A DNA stretch of 64,000 nt. It comes from Candidatus Jettenia sp. AMX2. Lineage in GTDB: Bacteria > Planctomycetota > Brocadiia > Brocadiales > Brocadiaceae. Below are positions 54,501-63,751 of this stretch, one piece after another (positions within the stretch are counted from its first letter, which is position 1; every line of letters begins with the position of its first letter). A program made the position numbers and the translations under genes. The DNA lies in NCBI GenBank assembly GCA_030583665.1, contig CP129469.1, positions 1,665,043 through 1,729,042 of the forward strand, read 5' to 3'. The notes beneath the pieces are model-generated. The model was given only the letters and a program-made list of their open reading frames with translations, had not been told where the DNA came from and made no database searches.

Positions 54501-55128
54501 TTTCCCTATATTCCTTCATAACCTGTTCGGCCCTTCTCAGCTTTCGCCAGTTAAAAAATCCCAATAACAATCCAAGCACAATAAATGCGCCTGGTGCCAT
54601 AATCATTGCAGAAGCTGGATTATACGACTCCGACACTTTTACTCCAAAAAACGTTCCGGCCCCCAGAACTTCCCTTATGGCTGAAACAATCACCAGTGAA
54701 AATGTCCATCCCAAACCCATACCCGCACCATCTAACACGGAAACTACTGGTCCATTCTTATAGGCAAACGATTCTGCACGGTAGAGAATAATACAGTTCG
54801 CTACAATTAAGGGGATAAAGATACCAAGGGAGGTACTTAGCTCCGATGGAAGATATGCTTTCATGAGCAGTTCCACCATGGTTACAAAAGCAGCAATAAT
54901 AATAATAAAACAAGGAATACGGATTTCACGGGGGATATACGACCGTATTATAGAAATGATAAGATTCGAGCAAACAAGCACGAAAGTTGCAGCAATACCC
55001 ATCGCCAGCCCGTTTTTTACCGAGGTTGTAACTGCAAGGCTGGGGCATAATCCCAATACCAAAACAAACAGCGGATTATACTGGGATATCCCCTTAGTAA
55101 ATTCTTTAAGATTGTTCTGTTCTGTCAT
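54493..55128 (-). CDS. rnfE: Rnf electron-transport complex subunit E
   Basis: This 211-residue membrane protein is RnfE (homologue of NqrD). It has PLFVLVLGLCPSLAVTTSVKNG near the N-terminus, IFIPLIVANCIILYRAESFAYKN in the middle, and GWTFSLVIVSAIREVLGAG. The Cys in GLCPSL and ANC face those of RnfA. It is the first gene of the operon rnfE-rnfA-ilvH-ilvC. The 146-base upstream gap to purH on the other strand must hold divergent promoters. The rest of the complex must be encoded elsewhere. Confidence 0.94.
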   Translation of the reverse strand: MTEQNNLKEFTKGISQYNPLFVLVLGLCPSLAVTTSVKNGLAMGIAATFVLVCSNLIISIIRSYIPREIRIPCFIIIIAAFVTMVELLMKAYLPSELSTSLGIFIPLIVANCIILYRAESFAYKNGPVVSVLDGAGMGLGWTFSLVIVSAIREVLGAGTFFGVKVSESYNPASAMIMAPGAFIVLGLLLGFFNWRKLRRAEQVMKEYREND

Positions 55129-55313
55129 AGTATTCTGCGCTCCAAAATGGTAGAATGCTATACACTTTAGGGAAAAAAGTCAAGGAGAAATTTATTTCCC
55201 CGGCAAACCTGGTTATTCTTTTGACTTGATTTTTTCGTTCTGCTAAAATCTCAAAACAAAATTATGGGAAGACAATGAAAATATCTTTATTCAAGAGAAA
55301 AAGAGGAGAAAAG

Positions 55314-56891
55314 ATGGCAGGAATAGAAAGAGCGCTTATTAGCGTTTCAGATAAAACAGGCATTGTAGAATTTGCCAGGGAACTGCAACATCTGGGAGTC
55401 GAAATAATCTCAACAGGCGGCACCGCTAAGCTGCTAAAAGAAAATACTATAGATGTTATTGAAATATCGGAATATACAGGATTTCCGGAGATTATGGATG
55501 GTCGTGTAAAAACCCTCCACCCTCTGGTACATGGCGGATTACTTGCCTTAAGGGATAATGAAACCCACAAAAAGCAAATGAAGGAACTGCGTATTAAACC
55601 TATCGATATGGTGGTAGTAAACCTCTATCCTTTTGAGAAAACAATTGCAAAAAATGGAGTAAGTCTCGAAGAGGCCATTGAGAATATTGATATTGGTGGT
55701 CCTTCAATGATCAGGTCTGCTTCCAAGAATTACCGGGATGTGATTGTTATTGTGAACCCAAAACACTATGAATTTATCATTGAAGAACTAAAAGCCGGAC
55801 ATAACAATATTTCCGAAAGAATGCGCTTTGAACTTGCTGTTGAAGCGTTCAGAACAACGGGCCGCTACGACAGGATTATTGCTCATTACCTCGACAGTCT
55901 GGACTCAGCGAAAGAAGGCTACCCGTCTGCCCTTTCACTCGATTATGTGAAACGCCAGCCATTACGCTATGGGGAAAATCCACACCAAACTGCCGCATTT
56001 TATGTAGAGGAAAATATTCAGGAACCGTGTGTTTCCAATGCCCAGCAGATATTCGGGAAAGAACTCTCATTTAATAATATCATTGATCTCAATGCAGCCC
56101 TGGAGCTCGTAAAAGAATTTGAGCGCCCCTCGGCTATTGTAATAAAGCATACAAATCCCTGCGGTGCTGCATCGGCAGACACCCTGGCAGAGGCATTTGA
56201 AAAGGCATACAGTAGTGATCCGGTATCGGCGTTCGGATGTATCCTCGGGTTGAATATGACTGTAGACATAAAAACGGCTGAAGCGATTACGGAACCGGGG
56301 CACTTTGTAGAGGCAATTATTGCACCGGAATTCGAAGAAGAGGCAATAAAGATATTGACAACAAAACGTAAATGGGGAAGCAGCTTAAGGCTTTTAAAGA
56401 CAGGAACATTATCTGCATGCCCTGCAGACACTTCCGCTCACGATATGAAAAGGGTAACAGGCGGCATGCTCCTGCAAACAAGGGATTTAACGGTATATGA
56501 TCCTGCCAGTATAAAATTTGTCACCAGGAAAAAACCCTCTGAAAAAGAAATGACTGACCTCCGGTTTGCCTTTATCGTCTGCAAACATGTAAAGTCCAAC
56601 AGCATTGTACTTGTCCAAAATGAGGCTGTAGTAGGTATTGGTGCCGGTCAGATGAGCCGTATCGACTCCACTGAAATTGCCATAAAGAAGGCAGGTGAGC
56701 GGGTAAAAGGCGCAGTGATGGCTTCTGATGCCTTTTTCCCTTTCCGGGATAATGTTGATACAGCTGCAAAAGCCGGTGTTGCTGCAATCATTCAACCCGG
56801 AGGTTCCAACAGGGATGAGGAATCAATCGCTGCAGCCGACGAACAGGAAATAGCCATGGTATTTACCGGCCAGCGGCATTTCAGGCATTAA
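55314..56891 (+). CDS. purH: Bifunctional AICAR formyltransferase/IMP cyclohydrolase
   Basis: I place the start at 55314 because GAGGAG lies 5 bases upstream and PurH proteins begin with the [12 protein letters not shown] pattern; a longer frame opens at 55275. The 525-residue protein catalyses the last two steps of IMP synthesis. The N-terminal cyclohydrolase domain has STGGTAKLL and [15 protein letters not shown]. The C-terminal transformylase has the catalytic KHTNPCGAA and [12 protein letters not shown]. The following trpF starts 2 bases after its stop. Confidence 0.96.
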   Translation: MAGIERALISVSDKTGIVEFARELQHLGVEIISTGGTAKLLKENTIDVIEISEYTGFPEIMDGRVKTLHPLVHGGLLALRDNETHKKQMKELRIKPIDMVVVNLYPFEKTIAKNGVSLEEAIENIDIGGPSMIRSASKNYRDVIVIVNPKHYEFIIEELKAGHNNISERMRFELAVEAFRTTGRYDRIIAHYLDSLDSAKEGYPSALSLDYVKRQPLRYGENPHQTAAFYVEENIQEPCVSNAQQIFGKELSFNNIIDLNAALELVKEFERPSAIVIKHTNPCGAASADTLAEAFEKAYSSDPVSAFGCILGLNMTVDIKTAEAITEPGHFVEAIIAPEFEEEAIKILTTKRKWGSSLRLLKTGTLSACPADTSAHDMKRVTGGMLLQTRDLTVYDPASIKFVTRKKPSEKEMTDLRFAFIVCKHVKSNSIVLVQNEAVVGIGAGQMSRIDSTEIAIKKAGERVKGAVMASDAFFPFRDNVDTAAKAGVAAIIQPGGSNRDEESIAAADEQEIAMVFTGQRHFRH

Positions 56892-56893
56892 TT

Positions 56894-57520
56894 ATGAGAG
56901 TTAAAATTTGCGGAATTACCAATAGCGAAGATGCACGGAATGCTGTGGAGTTGAGTGCTGACGCCTTGGGATTTGTCTTTGCAAAAAGCCCTCGCCGGAT
57001 AACGAAGGAGCAAGTGAGGGATATTGTTAAATGGTTGCCCCCTTTTATTACACCGGTAGGGGTTTTTGTCGACGAGCAGGTTAACACTCTTAAAGAAATT
57101 TGTGAATTTTGTAATATCCATACCGTTCAGCTTCACGGTAATGAACCGCCTTCCTATCTAAAGGAACTTAACGGATTTATCATAATAAAAGCCTTCCGGA
57201 TTAAGGATGAAGACGATCTGAAACCTATGGCTGTATACAAATCCCACGCCTTCTTACTGGATAGTTATGTTAAAGGGGCAATGGGTGGAACAGGGGTTTC
57301 TTTTAATTGGGATATTGCAAAACAGGCACGTAAATACGGAACCATCATTCTATCGGGCGGTTTAACCCCTGAAAATGTTAAAGAAGCGATTCATCGGGCA
57401 AAACCTTATGCAATAGATGTGTCCTCAGGCGTGGAATCCTCTCCCGGCAGGAAAGACAGAGCGTTGATAAAACGTTTTATCAAAAATGCAAAGGAAGAAT
57501 CAGAGGTTCTTAAGATCTGA
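56894..57520 (+). CDS. trpF: Phosphoribosylanthranilate isomerase
   Basis: This 208-residue TIM-barrel enzyme acts in tryptophan synthesis. The catalytic Cys is in RVKICGIT at the first strand, and the general-acid Asp lies in FLLDSYVKGAMGGTG. The phosphate-binding segments LSGGLTPENV and DVSSGVESSPGRKD are present. Length is typical. It is cotranscribed with purH (2-base gap). The following 235 bases, up to the convergent exported-protein gene, hold no gene or clear terminator. Confidence 0.95.
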   Translation: MRVKICGITNSEDARNAVELSADALGFVFAKSPRRITKEQVRDIVKWLPPFITPVGVFVDEQVNTLKEICEFCNIHTVQLHGNEPPSYLKELNGFIIIKAFRIKDEDDLKPMAVYKSHAFLLDSYVKGAMGGTGVSFNWDIAKQARKYGTIILSGGLTPENVKEAIHRAKPYAIDVSSGVESSPGRKDRALIKRFIKNAKEESEVLKI

Positions 57521-57755
57521 TACCTCAGACATTACAGATTTTGGAAGAATCTGGTTGTTTTAAAATCCTGACAGAGTGGGATTCATTGGAAGGGGCATGT
57601 TTAAAACCTGCCCCGCGCAGCATACAACACGTAATTATTGCCGTACTCTTCATAAAATTAAATATAGCCAAAAGCTCCTGTTTCTCGAAAAATACCGGCT
57701 AAATCTCTGCTGTTTATTGGATTAAGCACCGAAAACCTGACTTGTTTGGCTATAC

Positions 57756-58184
57756 TTACCTGCTTTTGTTTTTTGAGCATACAATTTCATAAAGTGTTTC
57801 CAGCCATGAATTCGGTGTAATATCCAACCACTTGGGGTCAGGATAGGATTTTTCCTGTTCGCTTCCGTCTCTGTATTCTATATGCATTTCAAGTGTACGG
57901 TATACTTTTCTAAAGCAATCTATTTCTCTCAAGGCCCTTATTTCTTTTGTCAGATAAGCAGAGGTTTCAGAGACTATTACCTTCTCCCATACCCTGCCAA
58001 CATGAGCGGAGGTAAATACTATGCTTTGGGGGTCGTAATAGTGTTTCGTATAATCCCCGCCGGTAGCATAGTATTTCCATTTCACATTTTCAGCTTTTAT
58101 GGTGGAACCGGAATATACTACCATACATGTGAATAGTAAGAAAGGGGGGAGGATTTTAACAAAAATTTTCATAATTGATTTCAT
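57756..58184 (-). CDS. Exported protein, surface-adhesin-E-like
   Basis: I take the start at 58184 (ATG; 142 residues) because the protein then begins with a signal peptide (MKIFVKILPPFLLFTCMVVYSGST within the first ~30 residues). The longer frame to 58325 adds implausible sequence. The mature part (WKYYATGGDYTKHYYDPQSIV, then VWEKVIVSE) resembles small secreted 'surface-adhesin protein E'-like domains, in which a stress-response role is not established. No ribosome site is convincing. Two Cys near the end may form a disulfide. Confidence 0.6.
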   Translation of the reverse strand: MKSIMKIFVKILPPFLLFTCMVVYSGSTIKAENVKWKYYATGGDYTKHYYDPQSIVFTSAHVGRVWEKVIVSETSAYLTKEIRALREIDCFRKVYRTLEMHIEYRDGSEQEKSYPDPKWLDITPNSWLETLYEIVCSKNKSR

Positions 58185-58439
58185 AATTGAATCGGTAGCT
58201 TTATGTTGTATTGTGTTATGAATATCCTGGAATAAATTGTAATTATTATACATCCATTGTAGAATATAGGAAAGTATTAAATGAAAAAATACTTGCAATC
58301 TTCTTCTTTTTTGATTTAATGCCATTTTGGTATTGTGCAGTTTTCGTTCATCAACTTTTTATGTAATCTTTCCTGACAGAATTGTTTTTTAAGCGATTGA
58401 AAACGGGAAAGATAACTCTTGGGAAAAGGAGGATGGTTT

Positions 58440-59447
58440 ATGGATCAATGGCAACATGGCCGGGAGGGAAACAACCCTCAACCTTGGAAAGACGCAGAAG
58501 AAATATTCCGGCGCTTCCTGCAGCAGCCGAAACGGTGGATGTTTGTTTTTCTTGCGGTAATTATTGCAGTGTGGCTTGTTTTTGGCATTTACACGGTGGG
58601 ACCTGGTGAAGTAGGCGTTGTACGTCTGTTCGGCAGGGAAGTAACGCAAACGAGCTCAGGCCTGCGTTATCGCCTGCCCTGGCCTATACAATCAGTATCG
58701 ATAGTGGATGTTTCAACCATCCGGTCAGCCGAGATTGGTTACCGTACCGTTCGGGCAGGCAAGAGGAGTGTTCCCAACGAAGCACTCATGCTTACTGGTG
58801 ATGAAAACATTGTCGAAATCAATCTCTTTGTACAATATCTGGTAAAGGACCCTTCCCAGTTTCTCTTTCGCGCCCGTGATCCTGAAGAAATTTTGAAAAC
58901 GGCTGCCGAGATATCTTTACGCGGTGTGGTGGGACAGCACCCAATAGACTACACGATGACGGAAGGGCGCGCTGATGTGGAACTAGCAGTACATTCCACC
59001 CTTCAGCAACTGCTGGACTGGTATGAAACGGGACTGCTGGTACGTGAAGCACGCTTACTGGTTGTTGATCCGCCACAACAGGTAATTGACGCATTCCACG
59101 AAGTAGTCCGGGCCCTTGAGGACAGGGAACGGCTGGTGCAGGAAGCCCGTGCTTACGAGGCAGATATAGTGCCGCGCGCCCGCGGCGAGGCCGCGCGGAT
59201 GCTGGCATCAGCAGAGGCTTACAGGGAACGGCGTACACTGGAAGCCGCCGGTGATGTTGCAGAATTCTCCCAGGTATTTAAAGAATATGACAAGGCCCGT
59301 AACGTAACCAGGGAAAGGCTTTATCTGGAAATGATTGACCGGACGCTATCCGGACTGAACATGATGGTCATTGATGAAGAATTGGGGGGACAAACCCTGC
59401 CCCTGCTCCCCCTTGACCAGTTATTAGGCAAGGGAGGTTCGTTATGA
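58440..59447 (+). CDS. hflK: HflK, band-7/SPFH membrane protein
   Basis: About 335 residues from the ATG at 58440, with AGGAGG 7 bases upstream. The N-terminus is hydrophilic and Gln/Asn-rich, followed by one helix (WMFVFLAVIIAVWLVFGIYTV). The SPFH/band-7 domain follows from GPGEVGVVRLFG. The C-terminal part is a coiled coil. HflK and HflC form a large ring-like complex in the membrane that controls the FtsH protease. The gene overlaps hflC by four bases (ATGA). Confidence 0.93.
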   Translation: MDQWQHGREGNNPQPWKDAEEIFRRFLQQPKRWMFVFLAVIIAVWLVFGIYTVGPGEVGVVRLFGREVTQTSSGLRYRLPWPIQSVSIVDVSTIRSAEIGYRTVRAGKRSVPNEALMLTGDENIVEINLFVQYLVKDPSQFLFRARDPEEILKTAAEISLRGVVGQHPIDYTMTEGRADVELAVHSTLQQLLDWYETGLLVREARLLVVDPPQQVIDAFHEVVRALEDRERLVQEARAYEADIVPRARGEAARMLASAEAYRERRTLEAAGDVAEFSQVFKEYDKARNVTRERLYLEMIDRTLSGLNMMVIDEELGGQTLPLLPLDQLLGKGGSL

Positions 59448-60349
59448 ACACCAAAACAATCTCTCCCATCCCAATTATTTTGGTAATTGCGGCTGTATTG
59501 ATTCTTGTGGCCAGTTCCCTGTTCACTGTCGATGAAAGGGAACAGGCTATCATTACCCAATTTGGCGAGTATGTTCGTACCGTGGACCAACCGGGCCTTC
59601 ATGCCAAAATGCCATGGATACAAACCGTTCACCGTTATGAACGGCGCATACTTCAGGTAGACCTGAGCGCAACAGAGTATCTGACAGCAGACCGCAAACG
59701 GGTGCTTCTCGATCACGTCTCTTTCTGGCGCATCAGCGACCCGCTTACTTTCTATCGTGCGGTGCGGACAGAGGCATCTGCACGCCTGCGTTTGGATGAA
59801 ATAGTCACAGGCAGGCTGAGACGCGAAGTTGCAGCGCACAAGTTTTTGGATCTGATCCGTGTCGAACGTGAAGAAATAATGAACATCGTTTCCCAGGAAG
59901 TACACAATCAGGCAAAAGACCTCGGCATCGAGGTTGTTCACACCCGCATCAAGCGGGTCGACCTGCCACGGGAGGTTCAGGCAAGTGTATTTGCTCGCAT
60001 GGATGCCGAACGGGCCCGAGTCGCTTCCCTGTACCGTGCCGAAGGGGCAGAACGGGCACAAATAATACGCGCAACGGCTGACCGGGAGAGGGAAATTATC
60101 ATCGCACGGGCTTACGAAACAAGCCAAACCATACGGGGTGAAGGCGATGCCGCGGCAACGGCAATCTATGCTGAAGCATATCAGGTTGATGAAGATTTTT
60201 TTGCTTTCTGGCGAAGGTTGCAAACCTATGAAAGGATTCTGGGAAAGAATAATACCACCCTGGTAATAAGTTCCGGCGCAGACCTGCTGCGTTATCTGAG
60301 AGGCAGTACCATAACGCCCCGGACCGGCAGTCAACCAACGGTAAAATAG
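59444..60349 (+). CDS. hflC: HflC, band-7/SPFH membrane protein
   Basis: This 301-residue partner of HflK starts with a single helix (IPIILVIAAVLILVASSLFTV) and the SPFH domain (VDEREQAIITQFGEYVRT). It contains the typical coiled-coil C-terminal region (RVASLYRAEGAERAQIIRA, then EGDAAATAIYAEAY). Length and ordering are as in other bacteria. It is translated through a four-base overlap with hflK. No ftsH gene is in the window. Confidence 0.94.
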   Translation: MNTKTISPIPIILVIAAVLILVASSLFTVDEREQAIITQFGEYVRTVDQPGLHAKMPWIQTVHRYERRILQVDLSATEYLTADRKRVLLDHVSFWRISDPLTFYRAVRTEASARLRLDEIVTGRLRREVAAHKFLDLIRVEREEIMNIVSQEVHNQAKDLGIEVVHTRIKRVDLPREVQASVFARMDAERARVASLYRAEGAERAQIIRATADREREIIIARAYETSQTIRGEGDAAATAIYAEAYQVDEDFFAFWRRLQTYERILGKNNTTLVISSGADLLRYLRGSTITPRTGSQPTVK

Positions 60350-60479
60350 AGAAAATCCTGGAGGTGCAGGGAGCAAGAGAGCCAAGAGAGAGAATGTGTC
60401 ATTCTGGCCTTTTTTTCTCATTCCACAGAGACGTTTCTCTTCTCCCTGTATGGTAAACTTTCTTTTACGCGTACCTGTT

Positions 60480-61694
60480 ATGAAAGATATCATTGGTTTT
60501 ATTCTGGTAATCGTTATCATTTTGCTTCTTTTGCTCCTGGCGTTTGGACTTTTCAAGGTTGCATTGGTTACGCTGCCAGCCTGCGGTATTGCCATCGGGA
60601 TAATGTTTTTAACCCTCTATGGATTTCGTGCCATGAAAACCCACTTTCTCAACTCTCGCGGAACCCTAGCAAGGGTGGTTATCGTTCAGTTTAACGGACA
60701 CCATTTGCAATGGGGACTGGAAGAATCTCAAATTGAACTGTATGCAAATGCCAGACTGGCAACCTTCTTCAGTATTCTATCGGGAGTAATGTCTGTCTGG
60801 TTAATGCTGAATATCCTGTATAAAAGAGGGGTGTTTTATGATCTGACAGAGTTTTCTTCTGAAGCCAATCTGATAGTAGGATATATTATAGCCGGAATTG
60901 TCCTTACCGGGACAATCTTCAGGGCAAAACCTGCCGAAATAATAAAAGACGGAATATGGGAACAGGCAAGTTGCCTGGTTAACCGGACAAATATCCATCT
61001 TGAAAGATTAAAAGAATTGTTTTCGCTGGAAGCTTCGATTGCATTACTTGCCCGGCAATTAAAAATATCCCCCCCTATTGATTTTAAAAAAGAGATTCAG
61101 GAATTTGTTAACACACATAAAAATAAACTCCTCACGGATACAACAAAACTCAATGCCATGATTGAAGAAAGTATCAGACGGACAGAAGAATACAAAATCC
61201 ACTTAGAAAATATAAACAATCATTACCGTGCCGCAATGAAACTTTATACCGTGGTCGCTATTGAAGTAAACTGGACTGGCAGTATACCAATGATAAAGGA
61301 AATGGAATATGACTATGAAGGCTTAACCTCAGAAAATCTGCAATCCCTTCTGTTACAAAGAAAATGGGATGATTTTCACGATATCGTAAATGAAATCATG
61401 AGAGACCTTCAGCAATTGAGAGAACTAGCCATAAAGTATCAGGAAGAGACCGGGAAAGAAGGAGAAAATGGTAACCGGAAGGAAACGGATGAAGAAAAGG
61501 CATATCGTATTATGGAAATTTCACCTGCAGTATCAGATGAAGAAATAAAAAAAACCTATAAAGAACTGGCACGCAACTACCACCCGGACAATGCAGAACA
61601 AACTACCCTTGGCATTAAAAAGCTGGCAGAGGAGCGCTTTAAGGAGATCAACTGGGCATACGATTTTCTGAAAGAAATCCGTAATATCCGTTAA
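60480..61694 (+). CDS. Membrane protein with C-terminal J-domain
   Basis: About 404 residues if the ATG at 60480 is used; the open frame extends to 60396 (GTG) and neither start has a clear ribosome site. A strongly hydrophobic N-terminal segment (IIGFILVIVIILLLLLLAFGLF) is followed by three more helices to ~170. A coiled-coil cytoplasmic part follows (~200-330), then a J-domain at the C-terminus (AYRIMEISPAVSDEEIKKTYKELA, with the key HPD in NYHPDN). The HPD motif indicates stimulation of an Hsp70 partner. It lies between hflC and a VWA gene, which suggests a proteostasis role at the membrane. The N-terminal region is unfamiliar. Confidence 0.75.
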   Translation: MKDIIGFILVIVIILLLLLLAFGLFKVALVTLPACGIAIGIMFLTLYGFRAMKTHFLNSRGTLARVVIVQFNGHHLQWGLEESQIELYANARLATFFSILSGVMSVWLMLNILYKRGVFYDLTEFSSEANLIVGYIIAGIVLTGTIFRAKPAEIIKDGIWEQASCLVNRTNIHLERLKELFSLEASIALLARQLKISPPIDFKKEIQEFVNTHKNKLLTDTTKLNAMIEESIRRTEEYKIHLENINNHYRAAMKLYTVVAIEVNWTGSIPMIKEMEYDYEGLTSENLQSLLLQRKWDDFHDIVNEIMRDLQQLRELAIKYQEETGKEGENGNRKETDEEKAYRIMEISPAVSDEEIKKTYKELARNYHPDNAEQTTLGIKKLAEERFKEINWAYDFLKEIRNIR

Positions 61695-61707
61695 GGAAAG
61701 TGGAGCG

Positions 61708-62358
61708 ATGGAGAATAACAAAGACTCGTTAACTGACAAAAAGACTACAGATGGCATGATCGGGAAATTCCGGCAAAAAAATTGGGTCAAAAAACTTGAG
61801 GTGGCTTCGGGAATGCCAGTCGTGGCAAGGGTATCCCGTAAGAAAATTGTATATCTTCTTATGGACTGTTCAGGCAGTATGGCTGAAAATGACAAGCTGT
61901 TGCAGGCCAAAAAAGGCGCTATCGGATTTGCAGATGAAGCACAAAAAAAAGAATACGCTGTGGGATTTATTGCATTTGCGTCACATGCAGAACATATACT
62001 TGAACCGCAGAATGAACTTGCCGGTCTTCATGCCGGAATTGAAAAACTCTCCGCCAATGGTTCAACAAACATGACAGAAGCTATCCAAATAGCAAGAAAC
62101 AATCTGTTACAGAAAGCCGGTGAGAAAGTCATCTGTATCGTGACCGATGGCATGCCGGATGATAAAAAAGCCACCCTGGAAGCAGCAAACGAATTAAGAA
62201 CGCAGGGTATCGAAATAATGACGATAGGAACAGACGATGCTGACAAAGAATTTCTGGAAGAACTTGCGACCAGTAAGAAACTTTCACGGAAGGTCTTAAG
62301 AGACCAGCTTGAACAGGGTATTATTTCAATGGCAAAGATGTTGTCACGGGAAAACTGA
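61708..62358 (+). CDS. VWA-domain protein
   Basis: This 216-residue cytoplasmic protein is one von Willebrand factor A domain with an intact metal-ion-dependent adhesion site: DCSGSM (~53-58), the Thr in STNMTEA, and the Asp in VTDGMPDD. It has no signal peptide. GTGGAG lies just before the ATG, 13 bases after the J-domain gene. VWA proteins usually act in multiprotein assembly, often with chaperone-like ATPases; no ATPase of that kind is adjacent. I infer action with the J-domain neighbour. Confidence 0.88.
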   Translation: MENNKDSLTDKKTTDGMIGKFRQKNWVKKLEVASGMPVVARVSRKKIVYLLMDCSGSMAENDKLLQAKKGAIGFADEAQKKEYAVGFIAFASHAEHILEPQNELAGLHAGIEKLSANGSTNMTEAIQIARNNLLQKAGEKVICIVTDGMPDDKKATLEAANELRTQGIEIMTIGTDDADKEFLEELATSKKLSRKVLRDQLEQGIISMAKMLSREN

Positions 62359-62719
62359 AACCACAGATTACACAGATTTTAAAGAAAAAGTGATTGCGCT
62401 GAATAAATATGTAATTTCAATGTAGGGCAGGCACTGCCTGCCAATTCATGTTGTCAAGTACCGCTTCGCTCGTTTATGGCGTTTATTTTTTGGTGGGCGG
62501 TGCCCACCCTACCCAACTGTTCCCTGAATTTGCGTTTGACACCCATAATTCCCCTTTGTTATTGGGAATACGAAAACTTGCTTTAGTTGTTTTGGGCGTT
62601 TATCTTTTTATCCGGTCAATTGTTCGAATACGGCACTGTGATAATCTTATCCACAGAATCAAGCAAATGCATAGTGTGATCAGGGAATTTATTGAGTAAA
62701 TTGTTTAAAAAGTGTAAAA
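62359..62719. other. Intergenic region with MITE-like repeat and decayed C-rich hairpin
   Basis: About 360 bases. The left part holds copy B of the 92-bp repeat. Further right a decayed version of the C-rich element appears (near 62550). An 83-codon frame (62448-62699) crosses the repeat; the part after the repeat (LALVVLGVYLFIRSIVRI) looks helix-like but I do not count it as a gene. Confidence 0.75.
62421..62512. mobile_element. MITE-like 92-bp palindromic repeat, copy B
   Basis: Near-identical to 51870-51961, with ends GTAGGGCAGGCACTGCC and the complement of GTAGGGTGGGCACCGCC. It lies after the VWA gene and shows the same interior. No target duplication could be confirmed by eye. Confidence 0.85.
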
Positions 62720-63751
62720 ATGAAACTTAAGAAAAACACGATTACCAATCGCAGGGATTTTTTGAAAGGCACGTTCGCTTTTGCTGCAGGTCTTGGTCTT
62801 ACAAAGGGTCTGCATTCCGGTTTTGCGGGAGAACCTTTTTCTTTCACTCAATCAGATGAAAAAGACAAAGGCATACCGGAACGCCGGCTTGGCAAAACAA
62901 ACAAAATGGTTTCCATGCTTTGCGCAGGAGGCTATCACATTGGCCGGATGAAAGACGAAGGTTACGCCATCCGGATGATCCATACGGCCCTTGATGAAGG
63001 GGTAAATTTTTTTGATTCTGCCTGGAGCTATAACAGCGGTGACAGTGAGAGGCGCCTCGGAAAAGCGCTGGAAGGCCGGCGAAATAAGGCATTTATCATG
63101 ACCAAAACCCGTGGACGGGATAAGGACACTGCAACAAATGAATTGCATGAGAGTCTCAAACGGCTGAAAACCGGCTATCTCGATCTCTGGCAGTTCCATG
63201 ATGTGCAGACAATAAAGGAGGTAGATACTATTTTTGGGGAAGGAGGAGCCGTTGAGGCAGCCCTTCAGGCGCTGAAAGAGGGGAAGATCCTGCATGTGGG
63301 GATTACGGGACACCGGAACCCGGAAGCAATCAATGCAGCCATTCAAAAATACCATTCCCTTATTGAAACAATACAGATACCTGTGAATCTTGCAGATCCG
63401 CATTATCTGAGTTTTGTCCGACAAGTAATCCCGGAAGCCGTGAAGCATGCCATTGGGATTCTTGCAATGAAAACAACAGCAAACGGGGTATTCCAGGAAG
63501 ACAACATAGCAACGGTAAAGGAGTCTCTCTATTTTGCCTGGAGTCAACCGGTCACTACCTTGGTTTCAGGCATGGACAGCATTGAACAACTGAAAGAGAA
63601 CGTTTCCCTTGCACGCCGGTTTGAAAAGCTTTCAGAAAAAAACCAGTCCCAACTCCTTGCCAGGACAGAGCCATTTGGCGGGACGAAAACAGAATTTTAC
63701 AAGCATCCCTCCACAAATTGGCGTGTTTTTCCTTCCCGGCCTCTGCATTAA
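62720..63751 (+). CDS. Tat-exported aldo/keto reductase
   Basis: This 343-residue protein has a twin-arginine signal (TNRRDFLKGTFAFAAGLGL, residues ~10-28), so it is exported folded, unusual for this mostly cytoplasmic family. The aldo/keto-reductase barrel follows: start RRLGKTNKMVSMLCAGG, catalytic Asp and Tyr in FFDSAWSYN, catalytic Lys in FIMTKTRG, and the His in WQFHDVQ. It presumably uses NADPH-type cofactors, whose supply outside the cytoplasm is an open question. No clear ribosome site precedes the ATG. Its stop overlaps the stop of the convergent DUF488 gene. Confidence 0.88.
   Translation: MKLKKNTITNRRDFLKGTFAFAAGLGLTKGLHSGFAGEPFSFTQSDEKDKGIPERRLGKTNKMVSMLCAGGYHIGRMKDEGYAIRMIHTALDEGVNFFDSAWSYNSGDSERRLGKALEGRRNKAFIMTKTRGRDKDTATNELHESLKRLKTGYLDLWQFHDVQTIKEVDTIFGEGGAVEAALQALKEGKILHVGITGHRNPEAINAAIQKYHSLIETIQIPVNLADPHYLSFVRQVIPEAVKHAIGILAMKTTANGVFQEDNIATVKESLYFAWSQPVTTLVSGMDSIEQLKENVSLARRFEKLSEKNQSQLLARTEPFGGTKTEFYKHPSTNWRVFPSRPLH

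Noticed and set aside
59321-60595. 424-codon antisense frame opposite hflC
   Set aside because: hflK and hflC are well conserved on the plus strand with coupled start and stop; the antisense product has no recognisable domain.
62448-62699. 83-codon frame beginning in the MITE-like repeat
   Set aside because: The start lies inside a repeat also found at 51870, there is no ribosome site, and no family is recognisable.
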